Assembly (NCBI RefSeq): GCF_011440305.1
Contig: NZ_JAAOIW010000007.1
Span: forward strand, 62,001-126,000
Direction of reading: 5' to 3'
Source: Paenibacillus agricola
GTDB lineage: Bacteria > Bacillota > Bacilli > Paenibacillales > NBRC-103111
DNA: 64,000 nucleotides
The notes beneath the pieces are model-generated. The model was not told the origin of the DNA, did not search any database, and saw only the letters and a list, made by a program, of their open reading frames with translations. Numbering within the stretch: the first letter of the stretch is position 1; each line of letters starts with the position of its first letter. This document shows positions 37,913-46,053 of this stretch, in pieces. The position numbers were made by a program, and so were the translations under genes.

Positions 37913-38692
37913 TCAGGTATTAGCAGCTTGATAAATATCCAGCGCCCGCTTCATCCTCAGCCGATATTCTCCGCTGTTGTCCGAACAGGCGAATTGCACC
38001 ATGCCGCTGCCTGAACCTTCACGCAAGGAGCGATCATTCAGCAGCTCACCAAGGCGATTTACCGTCCCGATGCTGCCGTCAATAATCTGAATATGCTTAG
38101 GCAGCAGCTCTGATAAAATCTGTCTGTAAAAGGGATAATGTGTACAGCCTAAAACTACAGTTCCGTAATGCTCCAGCCTGTAGGGCGCAAACTTGGCTGT
38201 GAAATAATCAACCATCAAGGCACGGTCAAACTGCAGAGATTCGCAGTATTCAACCAGCTCAGGAAGCGGTAGTGAATCCACAATGCTCATATCGTCTATG
38301 CGGTTCACTAGCTCGATGTATTTGGACTCGCGCAGCGTTAAAGGCGTGGCAAGCACCAGCACGCGCCTTCCGTTCAAGCGACTCAATTGTACCGCTGGCT
38401 TGACTGCTGGCTCCATGCCGATAATCGGTATGGAGGGATGCTTGAGCCTCAGTTCTGCGATGGCAATGCTTGTGGCCGTGTTACAGGCGACGACCAGCGC
38501 TTTAATGTCTAACTTCATCATCGTATCCACAGCGTCAAAAATGTATTGCTTGACCTCATCCTTGGGCTTTGTTCCGTAAGGGACATGAAGCGTATCTGCA
38601 TAATACAAAAAGTCCTCCTGCGGAAAGCGCCTTATGCCTTCGTGCAGAACCGTAATGCCGCCTAGTCCCGAATCAAAAAAAGCTATCCTCAT
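37913..38692 (-). CDS. murI: Glutamate racemase
   Basis: A 259-residue enzyme that makes D-glutamate for peptidoglycan. FFDSGLGGITVL is the N-terminal signature, and the two catalytic cysteines are C70 (VVACNTAT) and C183 (GCTHYP). Length is normal for Bacillus RacE/MurI. It reads leftward toward glnS but with 134 bases between them. The neighbouring LysM-3D gene upstream is also a cell wall gene. Confidence 0.95.
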   Translation of the reverse strand: MRIAFFDSGLGGITVLHEGIRRFPQEDFLYYADTLHVPYGTKPKDEVKQYIFDAVDTMMKLDIKALVVACNTATSIAIAELRLKHPSIPIIGMEPAVKPAVQLSRLNGRRVLVLATPLTLRESKYIELVNRIDDMSIVDSLPLPELVEYCESLQFDRALMVDYFTAKFAPYRLEHYGTVVLGCTHYPFYRQILSELLPKHIQIIDGSIGTVNRLGELLNDRSLREGSGSGMVQFACSDNSGEYRLRMKRALDIYQAANT

Positions 38693-38762
38693 GTCTCCAC
38701 CTGATTCGTAAAAGAATGTATTCCGTGTTAATGCTGACTAAATTCATTATACCTATAAAACG

Positions 38763-38810
38763 CGGAAAACCAATAGGCCATCCAGCCAGTTCGGCTAGGA
38801 TGGTCTATTG
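38763..38810 (-). terminator. Terminator of the LysM-3D gene
   Basis: CAATAG-CCATCC and GGATGG-CTATTG arms (38771-38810) form a long hairpin; the minus-strand transcript then reads GGTTTTCC. Confidence 0.75.
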
Positions 38811-38862
38811 AACCGCTTGTCTCAGTATTTAGCCAATCTATATTTTGCTTGCGCAAGCCCGC

Positions 38863-39720
38863 TTATTCAGCAGCAGTCTCTGTGGATAATACATAGACTT
38901 TTACATCCCGTTTTACACCAAAGTGGACGGCTTGGTTTAAGTCCTCCATGAATACGTCGATTCTTGCGCCGCGCACAGCCGAACCGGTATCCTCAGCAGT
39001 ACGAACACCGATGCCGTCAATGAAGACATCGGTGCCAATCGGAATAATTGCAGGATCCACGGCAATGGTTCGCCCTTCCTCGGCCCTGCTGCCGCTGTAG
39101 GTGATACCGTAGGCAGCGTGTTCTTTGGTTTTGCCGGTAGACTCTTCCCCAGCTGTATAAGCAGTCAAGGTTGATTTCATCACCTGCCTGATGATTTTAT
39201 TCTGGCCATCAGGCAGCTGGATAGCTGCTTCTTCCGCAGGAATAACCAGCTGCTCGCCCGCAATCAGCCGGTAAGGATCTTCAATCTCGTTTTCCACGGT
39301 AAGCGAAGCTTCGGATACGCCAAAGGTCTGCGATATATGCTCAAGGGTATCGCCAGGATTGATTTGATAGGAAAAGGGCTGCGGCTGCGCAGCCTGTTCC
39401 GTCTGTGCACTCTGTTCAGTCTGTGCACTCTGCTCCGCAGCTGGGACTTCCATGGCGCGCGACTGCTCCACCTCTGCTTGCGCCATCCTGGTTTCCACCT
39501 GTGCCTTCCCCGTTTCAGGATTGGAGCCATGTACCTTGTCTTCATTGAAGGCGAACGAACCCACCTTTAATTCTCCATCAAAGCTTATTGCATAGGTATG
39601 CAGGTTTAAATTGAATCCAAGTGCCAAAAAAAGCACAAACATTCCGAATACTCTTGCATTCGTTTGAAACACGTTTTGTTGCAAGTTTTGTTGCATGTGT
39701 TCAAGTATTTTTTGAAGCAT
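38863..39720 (-). CDS. LysM and 3D-domain cell wall protein (YocH/YabE-type)
   Basis: A 285-residue exported protein. A membrane segment (about 25-45) is followed by a linker rich in Gln/Thr/Glu, one LysM peptidoglycan-binding domain (SYQINPGDTLEHISQTFGVS) and a C-terminal 3D domain named for its conserved Asp residues, with AVDPAIIPIGTDVFIDG and AEDTGSAVRGARIDVFM. 3D domains resemble the MltA lytic transglycosylase catalytic region. The start is ATG 39720 after AGGAGG; an upstream frame to 39765 lacks a site. It is preceded by a possible structured leader and ends at a strong terminator. Confidence 0.88.
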   Translation of the reverse strand: MLQKILEHMQQNLQQNVFQTNARVFGMFVLFLALGFNLNLHTYAISFDGELKVGSFAFNEDKVHGSNPETGKAQVETRMAQAEVEQSRAMEVPAAEQSAQTEQSAQTEQAAQPQPFSYQINPGDTLEHISQTFGVSEASLTVENEIEDPYRLIAGEQLVIPAEEAAIQLPDGQNKIIRQVMKSTLTAYTAGEESTGKTKEHAAYGITYSGSRAEEGRTIAVDPAIIPIGTDVFIDGIGVRTAEDTGSAVRGARIDVFMEDLNQAVHFGVKRDVKVYVLSTETAAE

Positions 39721-39755
39721 ATTTAGTAATCCTCCTGCAATTTTTCGCAAAAAAT

Positions 39756-39860
39756 CTATTCGCAAGCATAGACCTTAAGCTCTCTAGCAATAGCTTCTGC
39801 ACATAATTTGCTATTGCTAGTAGTAGAGTTACCCGATTTGAAGCAGGCTAAACCTTCCAT
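39756..39860 (-). other. Leader region with an 11-bp inverted repeat and a possible 34-residue peptide
   Basis: Between the MFS terminator and the LysM-3D gene the minus strand contains CTAGCAATAGC / GCTATTGCTAG (39784-39794 and 39810-39820), an 11-base-pair helix with flanking CTCT/AGAG. The same bases can encode a 34-residue peptide ending AEAIARELKVYACE, but no ribosome site precedes its ATG at 39860. It may be a structured 5' leader. It does not match the c-di-AMP riboswitch consensus as I know it. Confidence 0.35.
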
Positions 39861-39906
39861 TTTTTGTAAAAATTCATTTTTCCTATACCCACTATGGTCA
39901 AAATAA

Positions 39907-39941
39907 AACAAAAAAAGAGTCCGCAAAGCGAGACTCTTTTG
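39907..39941. terminator. Terminator of the MFS transporter gene
   Basis: AGAGTC-CGC / GCG-A-GACTCT hairpin (39916-39937) with T-rich tails on both strands, 50 bases after the transporter stop codon. Confidence 0.85.
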
Positions 39942-39986
39942 ATCTTCAATCCTTTTAAAATGCATATTTTTTCCATATAAAATAGT

Positions 39987-41180
39987 TTACGCTTTGTGAA
40001 CGGCAACCGGAGCGGCCGGCTTCTGCCGCAGCATATAGTGAGTTAGTACCGCCGATGCACAGCCGAGGGCTCCGATAATAATAAAGCCTTCTTTTAACGT
40101 TAGCATGTCGCCTGCCACTCCCATAAAAAACGGTCCGACGAACATCCCTAATCCATAAATCGCCTGGTAAAAACCCATCGCTGTCGCACGTTTATCAGGA
40201 TGCATATGCTTGATGCTGAGCGACATGAGAATCGGCGTAGCCAGCCCGCGCCCGAAGCCTGCGATTGCCTGTGTGAAGATCAGCCAGCCTAATCCCGTCG
40301 TAAAGGGGATGACCATGCTAAAGAGCCCGCACAAAATAAACCCAAAAATAATAATCGACTTCTCGCCGAAGCGATTCGCCAAATGCCTTCCCCCTACCCA
40401 AGCGGCCACTGCCGTCGGAAAGGTCGAGAAAAACGTCAATAGCCCCATATCCAGCTTCGTCGCATGAAGCGATAACGCATATACCGGAGTAAAGCCGAAA
40501 ACGGTTGCAAAGGTTAAAATTTGGAATAAAATCGCCAGTACCGAAACTACCATCAAGGTGCGGTCGCTGGCCACTTCGAGCACTCCGCGAGCGGTAATCT
40601 TCTGTGCATTATCATCGAACTTCTCGACCAGGAAAAACGAAGCCGCCATCCCTATCATGCCTACACAGGCACCAAGCAGGAATGAAGATTCCCATCCATA
40701 CATATCGGCAAACCAGCCACCACTCAGTATGCCCAGCATCTGGCCTAACGTATTGTATACGGTGATCGTACCGATCGCCTTGGTCGTCTCATCCTTCTTG
40801 TAATAGCTCGTAAACAAGATCGTAAAATCGACCCAAGTCGCCGCAGCAGCTCCTGCCAATGCACGCAAGATGAGGATCCAGGTCAGGCTATCTGTTACCA
40901 GGATACCCGCGCCTGCCAGCACTGAGAACGCCAGGCCAAAGGTGATGAACAGCTTTCTTTTATGAAAGCGGTCGGATATGATACCTACAGGAATACGTAG
41001 AAGCATTTGGCTGAAACCATACATGCCCACAATTAGGCCGGCCATTTTATGCGAGGCACCAAGGCTTTCTACATAGGCTGTCAGAATGGGCACGCACGTA
41101 TACATCGAAAACCAAAACAATAGTGTAACGATACAAAATAAAGGAATGCGGTAGGAGCTTGGAGCCGTTGCCGAAGTCAT
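39987..41180 (-). CDS. MFS transporter
   Basis: A 397-residue carrier with twelve predicted membrane segments. The loop 2-3 MFS signature RIPVGIISDRFHKRK is clear, and a second copy of the pattern is near the middle (GGRHLANRFGEK). The substrate cannot be read from sequence; the family includes drug and sugar exporters. AAAGGAG precedes ATG 41180. It is followed by its own terminator and forms a single-gene unit. Confidence 0.88.
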   Translation of the reverse strand: MTSATAPSSYRIPLFCIVTLLFWFSMYTCVPILTAYVESLGASHKMAGLIVGMYGFSQMLLRIPVGIISDRFHKRKLFITFGLAFSVLAGAGILVTDSLTWILILRALAGAAAATWVDFTILFTSYYKKDETTKAIGTITVYNTLGQMLGILSGGWFADMYGWESSFLLGACVGMIGMAASFFLVEKFDDNAQKITARGVLEVASDRTLMVVSVLAILFQILTFATVFGFTPVYALSLHATKLDMGLLTFFSTFPTAVAAWVGGRHLANRFGEKSIIIFGFILCGLFSMVIPFTTGLGWLIFTQAIAGFGRGLATPILMSLSIKHMHPDKRATAMGFYQAIYGLGMFVGPFFMGVAGDMLTLKEGFIIIGALGCASAVLTHYMLRQKPAAPVAVHKA

Positions 41181-41263
41181 GTGTTCTCCTTTCGTTAGCT
41201 AAAGTGGGTGCATAGGATAGCTGGATAGCTGAGGATGGCTGATAATCAGCCTATTCCCCACGT

Positions 41264-41380
41264 TTAATTGAAGACGATTACATCAGCAAAATGCTGCTTG
41301 ATCCGGTTCACCGTAGATTGATGCTGCTCGCTGGATAAATAAGCATCAAATGCCGCTTGGTCGCGGAAGCCAACGCGCAT
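41264..41380 (-). pseudogene. Remnant of a Dabb-domain (stress-responsive alpha/beta barrel) gene
   Basis: The last 38 codons of a Dabb-type protein remain: MRVGFRDQAAFDAYLSSEQH followed by a helix and ADVIVFN, the usual C-terminal third. Full members have about 100 residues. The missing N-terminal part would have to lie where the M23 peptidase gene now ends. No good ribosome site precedes the ATG at 41380. The relation to the family is recognised by pattern only. Confidence 0.5.
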
Positions 41381-41390
41381 GCCGACCTGT

Positions 41391-42821
41391 CTACTGGCCT
41401 TCTGCCGGTGTTGTCCATTGGAAAGGTGTTGTATCAAAAAACAGGTTCGGGTTGACCGGTACATTATGGGCCCAGAATGTAAAATGAAGATGTGGCCCCG
41501 TGGAAAAACCCGTCGTACCCACTAGCCCTATAATATCGCCTTGCTTAACATAGTCTCCAGCACTAACAAGAAGCTCCGACATATGGGCATATTGGGAGAA
41601 TAACCCCATACCATGGTCGATATAGATCGAGTTGCCTGTCAAATAAAGCATATCCGACAATGCAACGATCCCGTCATTGGTTGCTTTGATAGGCGTACCT
41701 TCCTTAGCCGCCAAATCCAGTGCACGATGGCTGCTGTCGAACTTCCCATTTACGTAACGGGTATAGCCATAAGGGGTCGTTAATCTCCCTTCAACTGGAA
41801 TGATGTAATTGGAGACGCCCAGAAATTCCGCCTGCGATTGGCTGCGCGCCAAATCGATTTTTTTCTGATCCGCTTGGATACGGCTTGTATCCTGCTTCAT
41901 ACTTTCCATCTGCTTAGTCACCTGCAAATATTGGGTTTGGAACTTCTTGGCTGTGATCGTAAGTACCGTATCCCCGATCGGATAGCTGCCTGCCTTCAGT
42001 CCAATGGAGATGGGCAAATAAGTAAAATAACCTGTCCCGAACGGCTCAAGCGTATACGTTTTGCCTTCCCATTCTACCTCTCCCGGCTGCTGGTGGCGCA
42101 CCAGAACTACATCCCCAGGGGATGCGGTATCTGGCATTAGCGTCCAACTGGCCTCCATCGCTTTTTGGGCTGCCGCTTGCTCTGCATAGAAGGAGGTCTC
42201 CTTCACGGCTGCCAGGATCTGTCCATGCTCGGCTTGTATTTGAACCGCGATGTCGGCCGTAACCTTGCTGCTCCAGTTCGTGCCTCCATCCACCGTAACC
42301 CAAAGCGGCGCTTCGGCAGCCGTCCCGCTCACAAGCATCGCCCAGCCAACATTGCGGCTTAGAAACTGTGACTTATGCACCGCATACTCCTGGGCTTGGA
42401 CCTGGATCGAAGGCGGGCTTAGATCCTTGCCGCTCAGCCAGCTTACGGCTGCTGTTTCTTCGTCGCCGTTTGCTTGGGGCACACTTGCAGCCTCAGCGGG
42501 TGCTGGCAACCAGGTCACGCCACCATCCTCTGTCGCTACTACACCATCGCTGTATCGAGCCCAGCCTTGATTGAAATTTGCCATATGGAAATCAAGCAGC
42601 TCTCTTTTAGAAGCGGCAGTGATGGGAGCGGTTACACCAGCTCCATTGCCCGTTATCGCACTTGTGATACCTGGGGCATTGCTATAATAAACAAACCATA
42701 AAATTGCAGCGGCAATAGACAGCAAAACTGGAAAAACTAGCAATTTGGCAAGGCTCATTTTAGGGGATCCGGCTCCTTTGACAGCTGATCTTTTGGGGTA
42801 CGCCATTCTTTGAAGCTCCAT
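41391..42821 (-). CDS. M23 (LytM-type) peptidase with N-terminal propeller-like repeats
   Basis: A 476-residue exported protein. A membrane anchor (about 25-45) is followed by two BNR/Ycf48-like repeats (WARYSDGVVATEDGGVTW and GWAMLVSG... WVTVDGGTNW), a middle region with a short coiled coil, and a C-terminal LytM domain. The zinc ligands are visible in SSHRALDLA (H, D) and GPHLHF (HxH). Such enzymes cleave peptidoglycan peptide bridges. AAAGGAGG precedes ATG 42821, and a good sigma-A promoter lies 118 bases upstream. The combination of propeller-like repeats with LytM is unusual. Confidence 0.88.
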   Translation of the reverse strand: MELQRMAYPKRSAVKGAGSPKMSLAKLLVFPVLLSIAAAILWFVYYSNAPGITSAITGNGAGVTAPITAASKRELLDFHMANFNQGWARYSDGVVATEDGGVTWLPAPAEAASVPQANGDEETAAVSWLSGKDLSPPSIQVQAQEYAVHKSQFLSRNVGWAMLVSGTAAEAPLWVTVDGGTNWSSKVTADIAVQIQAEHGQILAAVKETSFYAEQAAAQKAMEASWTLMPDTASPGDVVLVRHQQPGEVEWEGKTYTLEPFGTGYFTYLPISIGLKAGSYPIGDTVLTITAKKFQTQYLQVTKQMESMKQDTSRIQADQKKIDLARSQSQAEFLGVSNYIIPVEGRLTTPYGYTRYVNGKFDSSHRALDLAAKEGTPIKATNDGIVALSDMLYLTGNSIYIDHGMGLFSQYAHMSELLVSAGDYVKQGDIIGLVGTTGFSTGPHLHFTFWAHNVPVNPNLFFDTTPFQWTTPAEGQ

Positions 42822-42938
42822 TATTGTATGCTCCTCCTTTGTGGGGATTTTCGATTGATCTTGCCGACACTTCCCCTCTATATTACGACAATCCCGTCCA
42901 CGTTTCCATGACTATATCACAATCATTTTCGGGTGGAA

Positions 42939-42967
42939 TATATAGCGGATTCGAACTTATTTGTCAA
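42939..42967 (-). promoter_or_regulatory. Sigma-A promoter of the M23 peptidase gene
   Basis: TTGACA (42962-42967), 17-base spacer and TATATA (42939-42944) on the minus strand, giving a 5' untranslated region of about 110 bases. The rest of the 300-base gap to the oxidase gene holds no other clear feature. Confidence 0.75.
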
Positions 42968-43125
42968 GTGTTTTTATTTCAAAGGTTTCAGCAGGACACC
43001 CTTATGGTTAAAAGTTGTATGTAACTACTAATTTAACTACTTGTTCATGTAAATCGTCCAGAGCCAAACATAGATAGTTTTCATATTTTTAGAATTGGAT
43101 TGTAATAGGAAAAGGGGGGCTTATT

Positions 43126-44388
43126 ATGGAAGGCATCGAATCCCAAAAATTGCACCATGGCAGCTTATATTGGCCAACAACTTTACCTCCATCCCAGATC
43201 CCCAGCTACCCTTCGTTGGAAGGGCAAATCACTGCGGAGGTGGCGATTATCGGAGGCGGTATAACCGGGGCGTTATGTGCAGCCGTTATGGCGAGATCCG
43301 GAATTAAAACGGTATTAGTCGAGGGGAACCGTGTAGCTTCTGGAAGCACAGCGGCCAATACAGGGCTGCTGCAGTTTTCCAATGATATTATGCTAAATGA
43401 GCTAGCCGAAAAAATTGGAGAGGCTGAAGCCGTCCGGTTTTACGGAGAATGCCGTAAAGCATTGGTGAGCCTAGCCCAGCTGGATGAAGATATCCCTTTC
43501 GAGACCGGCTTCCACGTTCGCAGCAGCCTATACTGTGCCAGTACATCCAGTGATGTACCGAAGTTATTCAAAGAATATTCAATGCTGCGTAAGCATGGGT
43601 TTCCTGTCGAATGGGGTTCGCCGCATAACGTGGGACACCACCTGCCGATCCGGAAGCCTGCTGCATTGGTCACACACGGGGATGCAGAAATCAATCCAGT
43701 CAAGTTTGCCCATGGATTAATTGCTGAGGCTGCACAGAAAGGTGCACTTATTTATGAACATACAAAGGTGCAGGAAGTAAAGCGTGTGGGCGAAAAATTC
43801 GTGATTACAACCGATTTTGGTGAAATTATAGCCAATCGTGTTGTCCGCGCAGTAGGTTATGTGCCCGGCGTATCTAATTCCACCCAGCTTAAGCCGATTC
43901 TCAAGCGCTCTTACGCTTTGGTCACCCCTGCTAATTCATTGCCTGATGCCTGGCCCTATGATTGCATGATGTGGGAAACCGCCCGTCCTTACTTCTATTT
44001 CCGTACAACCCCTGACGGCCGGCTAATTGCCGGGGGTATGGATGAAAACCAAGCCGATCCGGTCACTGACACCGATTATCTTGTTAAGCGAACCCAATTG
44101 CTATTAGCAGAGCTTCGCAAGCTATTCCCAGGAAACCATTGGGAAGCCGAGCATGCTTGGTGTGGCACCTTCGGCGAATCGGAGGATGACCTTCCCTTCC
44201 TAGGCGAAACGCCTGAACAGCCGGGAATCTTCCACGCTCTTTCATGTGGTGGCAATGGCACGGTCTACGGCATGATCGCGGCAGAAATGCTGCGTAACCG
44301 CATCTTGGGGCTTGACCATCCGATGGATGCCCTGCTTGCCCCTAAACGCCAGATCCAGAACCGTGAGACGGTTCTCCGGTCGGTGTAA
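43126..44388 (+). CDS. FAD-dependent oxidoreductase of the glycine/D-amino acid oxidase family
   Basis: A 420-residue flavoenzyme. VAIIGGGITGALCA is the dinucleotide-binding motif near residue 40, and LVEGNRVASGSTAANTG follows for the FAD ribose and phosphates. The DAO fold continues to a C-terminal GGNGTVYGMIAAEML segment that closes over the flavin. Members oxidise amines such as glycine, sarcosine or D-amino acids. No signal peptide. AAGGGGGG precedes ATG 43126. The gene has its own strong double-hairpin terminator. The substrate is not identifiable. Confidence 0.87.
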   Translation: MEGIESQKLHHGSLYWPTTLPPSQIPSYPSLEGQITAEVAIIGGGITGALCAAVMARSGIKTVLVEGNRVASGSTAANTGLLQFSNDIMLNELAEKIGEAEAVRFYGECRKALVSLAQLDEDIPFETGFHVRSSLYCASTSSDVPKLFKEYSMLRKHGFPVEWGSPHNVGHHLPIRKPAALVTHGDAEINPVKFAHGLIAEAAQKGALIYEHTKVQEVKRVGEKFVITTDFGEIIANRVVRAVGYVPGVSNSTQLKPILKRSYALVTPANSLPDAWPYDCMMWETARPYFYFRTTPDGRLIAGGMDENQADPVTDTDYLVKRTQLLLAELRKLFPGNHWEAEHAWCGTFGESEDDLPFLGETPEQPGIFHALSCGGNGTVYGMIAAEMLRNRILGLDHPMDALLAPKRQIQNRETVLRSV

Positions 44389-44398
44389 GCCGATCCGC

Positions 44399-44472
44399 CT
44401 AGCTTGGGGGCTAGCTAGTCCCCAAGCTAGGCGCACTACGAAAAAGGACCGCCCATATGGGCGGTCCTTTTT
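44399..44472 (+). terminator. Double-hairpin terminator of the FAD oxidase gene
   Basis: First hairpin CTAGCTTGGGG/CCCCAAGCTAG (44399-44430). Second is a perfect 32-base palindrome with arms GGACCGCCC/GGGCGGTCC flanked by A5 and T5 (44441-44472). It can work in both directions. Confidence 0.92.
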
Positions 44473-44513
44473 CACGGTATGAAGAAACATTTCGAATAGC
44501 AGCCTTTTGGGTG

Positions 44514-44744
44514 CTAGGAAATCTGAACACCTTTTTTGAGGGACTTAAAATTGTTGTTCGTATTGGACAACATGGGCAGCATTCTCATGCTACTAACCAT
44601 AGGTGCCTGGCACGAGCTACAGATCGGTACCGATGCAAATGCAAAGTTATCTCTCATCCAACCCATACAGCCTTCATTTTCACAAGACCAAATCGCGGTA
44701 TTTTCTTCAGGAATATCCTCTAACGACTTTTTCCGAAAATACAT
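44514..44744 (-). CDS. ydjO: Cold-inducible protein of the YdjO family
   Basis: A 76-residue protein with the YdjO pattern: YFRKKSLEDIPEENTAIWSC, a pair of CxxC-like motifs (CENEGCMGW and CSSC) that probably bind zinc, and MVSSMRMLP. Its B. subtilis relative is cold-induced, function unknown. ATG 44744 follows GGAGGAGG. It lies directly downstream of a cold-shock protein gene but is separated from it by a hairpin terminator. Confidence 0.88.
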   Translation of the reverse strand: MYFRKKSLEDIPEENTAIWSCENEGCMGWMRDNFAFASVPICSSCQAPMVSSMRMLPMLSNTNNNFKSLKKGVQIS

Positions 44745-44764
44745 GATTAGCCTCCTCCATGGTT

Positions 44765-44801
44765 TCAAAAAAAATCTGCCCCCAACACGAGTTAAGGGCA
44801 G
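44765..44801 (-). terminator. Terminator of the cold-shock protein gene
   Basis: CTGCCC/GGGCAG hairpin (44776-44801) followed on the minus strand by ATTTTTTTT. It lies just before the YdjO ribosome site, so some readthrough could feed ydjO. Confidence 0.78.
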
Positions 44802-44818
44802 CTCTGGTACTTTTTAAA

Positions 44819-45022
44819 TTATAGCTTTACAACGTTCTCAGCTTGGGGTCCACGGTTGCCTTGAACTACGTTGAATTCTACTTGTTGACCTTCGTCTAAA
44901 GATTTGAATCCGTCGCCAGTGATTGCGGAGAAATGTACGAATACGTCATTTCCACCTTCGATTTCGATAAAACCAAAGCCTTTTTCTGCGTTAAACCATT
45001 TTACTGTACCTGTTTGTGCCAT
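44819..45022 (-). CDS. csp: Cold-shock protein (CspA/CspB type)
   Basis: A 67-residue RNA chaperone with one OB-fold cold-shock domain. RNP1 (KGFGFIE) and RNP2 (VFVHF) are intact. The C-terminus is [15 protein letters not shown] 45022 follows TTTGGAGG. The transcript has a long 5' leader of about 135 bases, as is usual for temperature-regulated csp genes. Confidence 0.97.
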   Translation of the reverse strand: MAQTGTVKWFNAEKGFGFIEIEGGNDVFVHFSAITGDGFKSLDEGQQVEFNVVQGNRGPQAENVVKL

Positions 45023-45164
45023 TATTGTATTACCTCCAAATTTTATTAACATGCTGTTTTTATTGTTTAAACAAATAAAAAATTCACACATTGGAAAAGG
45101 TTCCATTCTGTAATGCTAACCCTTTGCAATATGCGAATATTGTGTCGGCTTCACGATTAATTAC

Positions 45165-45193
45165 ATCATACCACACATATTCGCTGAAGGCAA
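45165..45193 (-). promoter_or_regulatory. Promoter of the cold-shock protein gene
   Basis: TTGCCT (45188-45193), 17-base spacer and TATGAT (45165-45170) on the minus strand. The predicted leader of about 135 bases may carry cold-regulated structure. Confidence 0.65.
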
Positions 45194-45208
45194 GTTAAGT
45201 CAAGCATC

Positions 45209-45916
45209 CTAACAAATACAAGTCTTTTTCTTCACCCCGAGCTTTCCTGCTGCTTTCATTTTCTCCATATAAGCCGTTGCCAACGGAACCTTGCAGGCGG
45301 TTTGCCCCATGTTCACCTCAACCTTACCCATTCGATCGGCAATTTCAAGAGCTTCCTCATATAAAGCAGCGACGGATGTACCAGCAACAATTACAAAGCT
45401 GTTCATACAATAACGCACACGGTTTCGTTCTCCATGGATTGTTGCCTTCACCTGCTGGAGGTAGTGCCTGATTTCTTGTAGATCCAGCTTAGCATCGGCC
45501 GTTATCGAGATGTAGTTCGCATATGTACACCATCCACTCGAAACTATTCTTTCCTCTTTTTCCTGTATCCATACCTCAGCCAGCTCCCTTGCAAAATAAC
45601 TTTCCGCCGCCACTCCCCCTACCGTATATTCGGAAAGCATATACCAATTTGCTTGGACCGCCCACGCTTGGAGCAGTTCTTTAGACATCCGGGCAGGGTT
45701 GACCGACAGTCCAGCCAAATACATAGCATCGCTATTTCCCGTTGCATACAAGGCCTCCGCCAATTCTTGGTCTTTCTTAACCTCCTTGACTAGCTTCTTC
45801 AAATCTCCGACTTTCACTCCAAATAAGGGCTCCTGAGCTCCGTGCCGAATGAACGTCCGTTTGGTCTGCTCTGAGCCAAGCTGCTCCAGCTTGACCATAA
45901 TCTGCTCTACCTTCAT
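45209..45916 (-). CDS. DNA alkylation repair (AlkD-like) HEAT-repeat protein
   Basis: A 235-residue all-helical protein with the AlkD-family pattern, including LFGVKVGDLKKLVKEVKKD near the N-terminus and a central stretch NWYMLSEYTVGG. AlkD-type enzymes remove alkylated purines using HEAT-like repeats, but some relatives have no glycosylase activity. The key Trp/Asp residues cannot be assigned with confidence. The start is ATG 45916 with GGCGGG upstream; longer starts to 45967 overlap poorly conserved sequence. Single gene. Confidence 0.72.
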   Translation of the reverse strand: MKVEQIMVKLEQLGSEQTKRTFIRHGAQEPLFGVKVGDLKKLVKEVKKDQELAEALYATGNSDAMYLAGLSVNPARMSKELLQAWAVQANWYMLSEYTVGGVAAESYFARELAEVWIQEKEERIVSSGWCTYANYISITADAKLDLQEIRHYLQQVKATIHGERNRVRYCMNSFVIVAGTSVAALYEEALEIADRMGKVEVNMGQTACKVPLATAYMEKMKAAGKLGVKKKTCIC

Positions 45917-45993
45917 TATTTCACCCGCCTTATCTGGTTTTCCATTAGTATACCCTAATCCCAGCACAGCCTCAGATGGATTTTTACATGCAG

Positions 45994-46027
45994 AACAAAA
46001 GCACCGCCCAGATCGCTGGACAGTGCT
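45994..46027 (-). terminator. Terminator of the nitrate assimilation operon
   Basis: AGCAC..CCAG / CTGG..GTGCT hairpin (46000-46027) with minus-strand tail TTTTGTTC, 26 bases after the nasC stop. Confidence 0.8.
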
Positions 46028-46053
46028 CCTTATATAACTTCAGTTTTAACCTT

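Noticed and set aside
39721-39900. Cyclic-di-AMP (ydaO/yuaA) riboswitch before the LysM-3D gene
   Set aside because: Position and gene type fit, but the conserved core sequences as I know them are absent.
39756-39965. 69-codon minus-strand gene
   Set aside because: It runs through the hairpin terminator of the MFS gene. Only the 34-codon distal part could be a separate frame, and it lacks a ribosome site.
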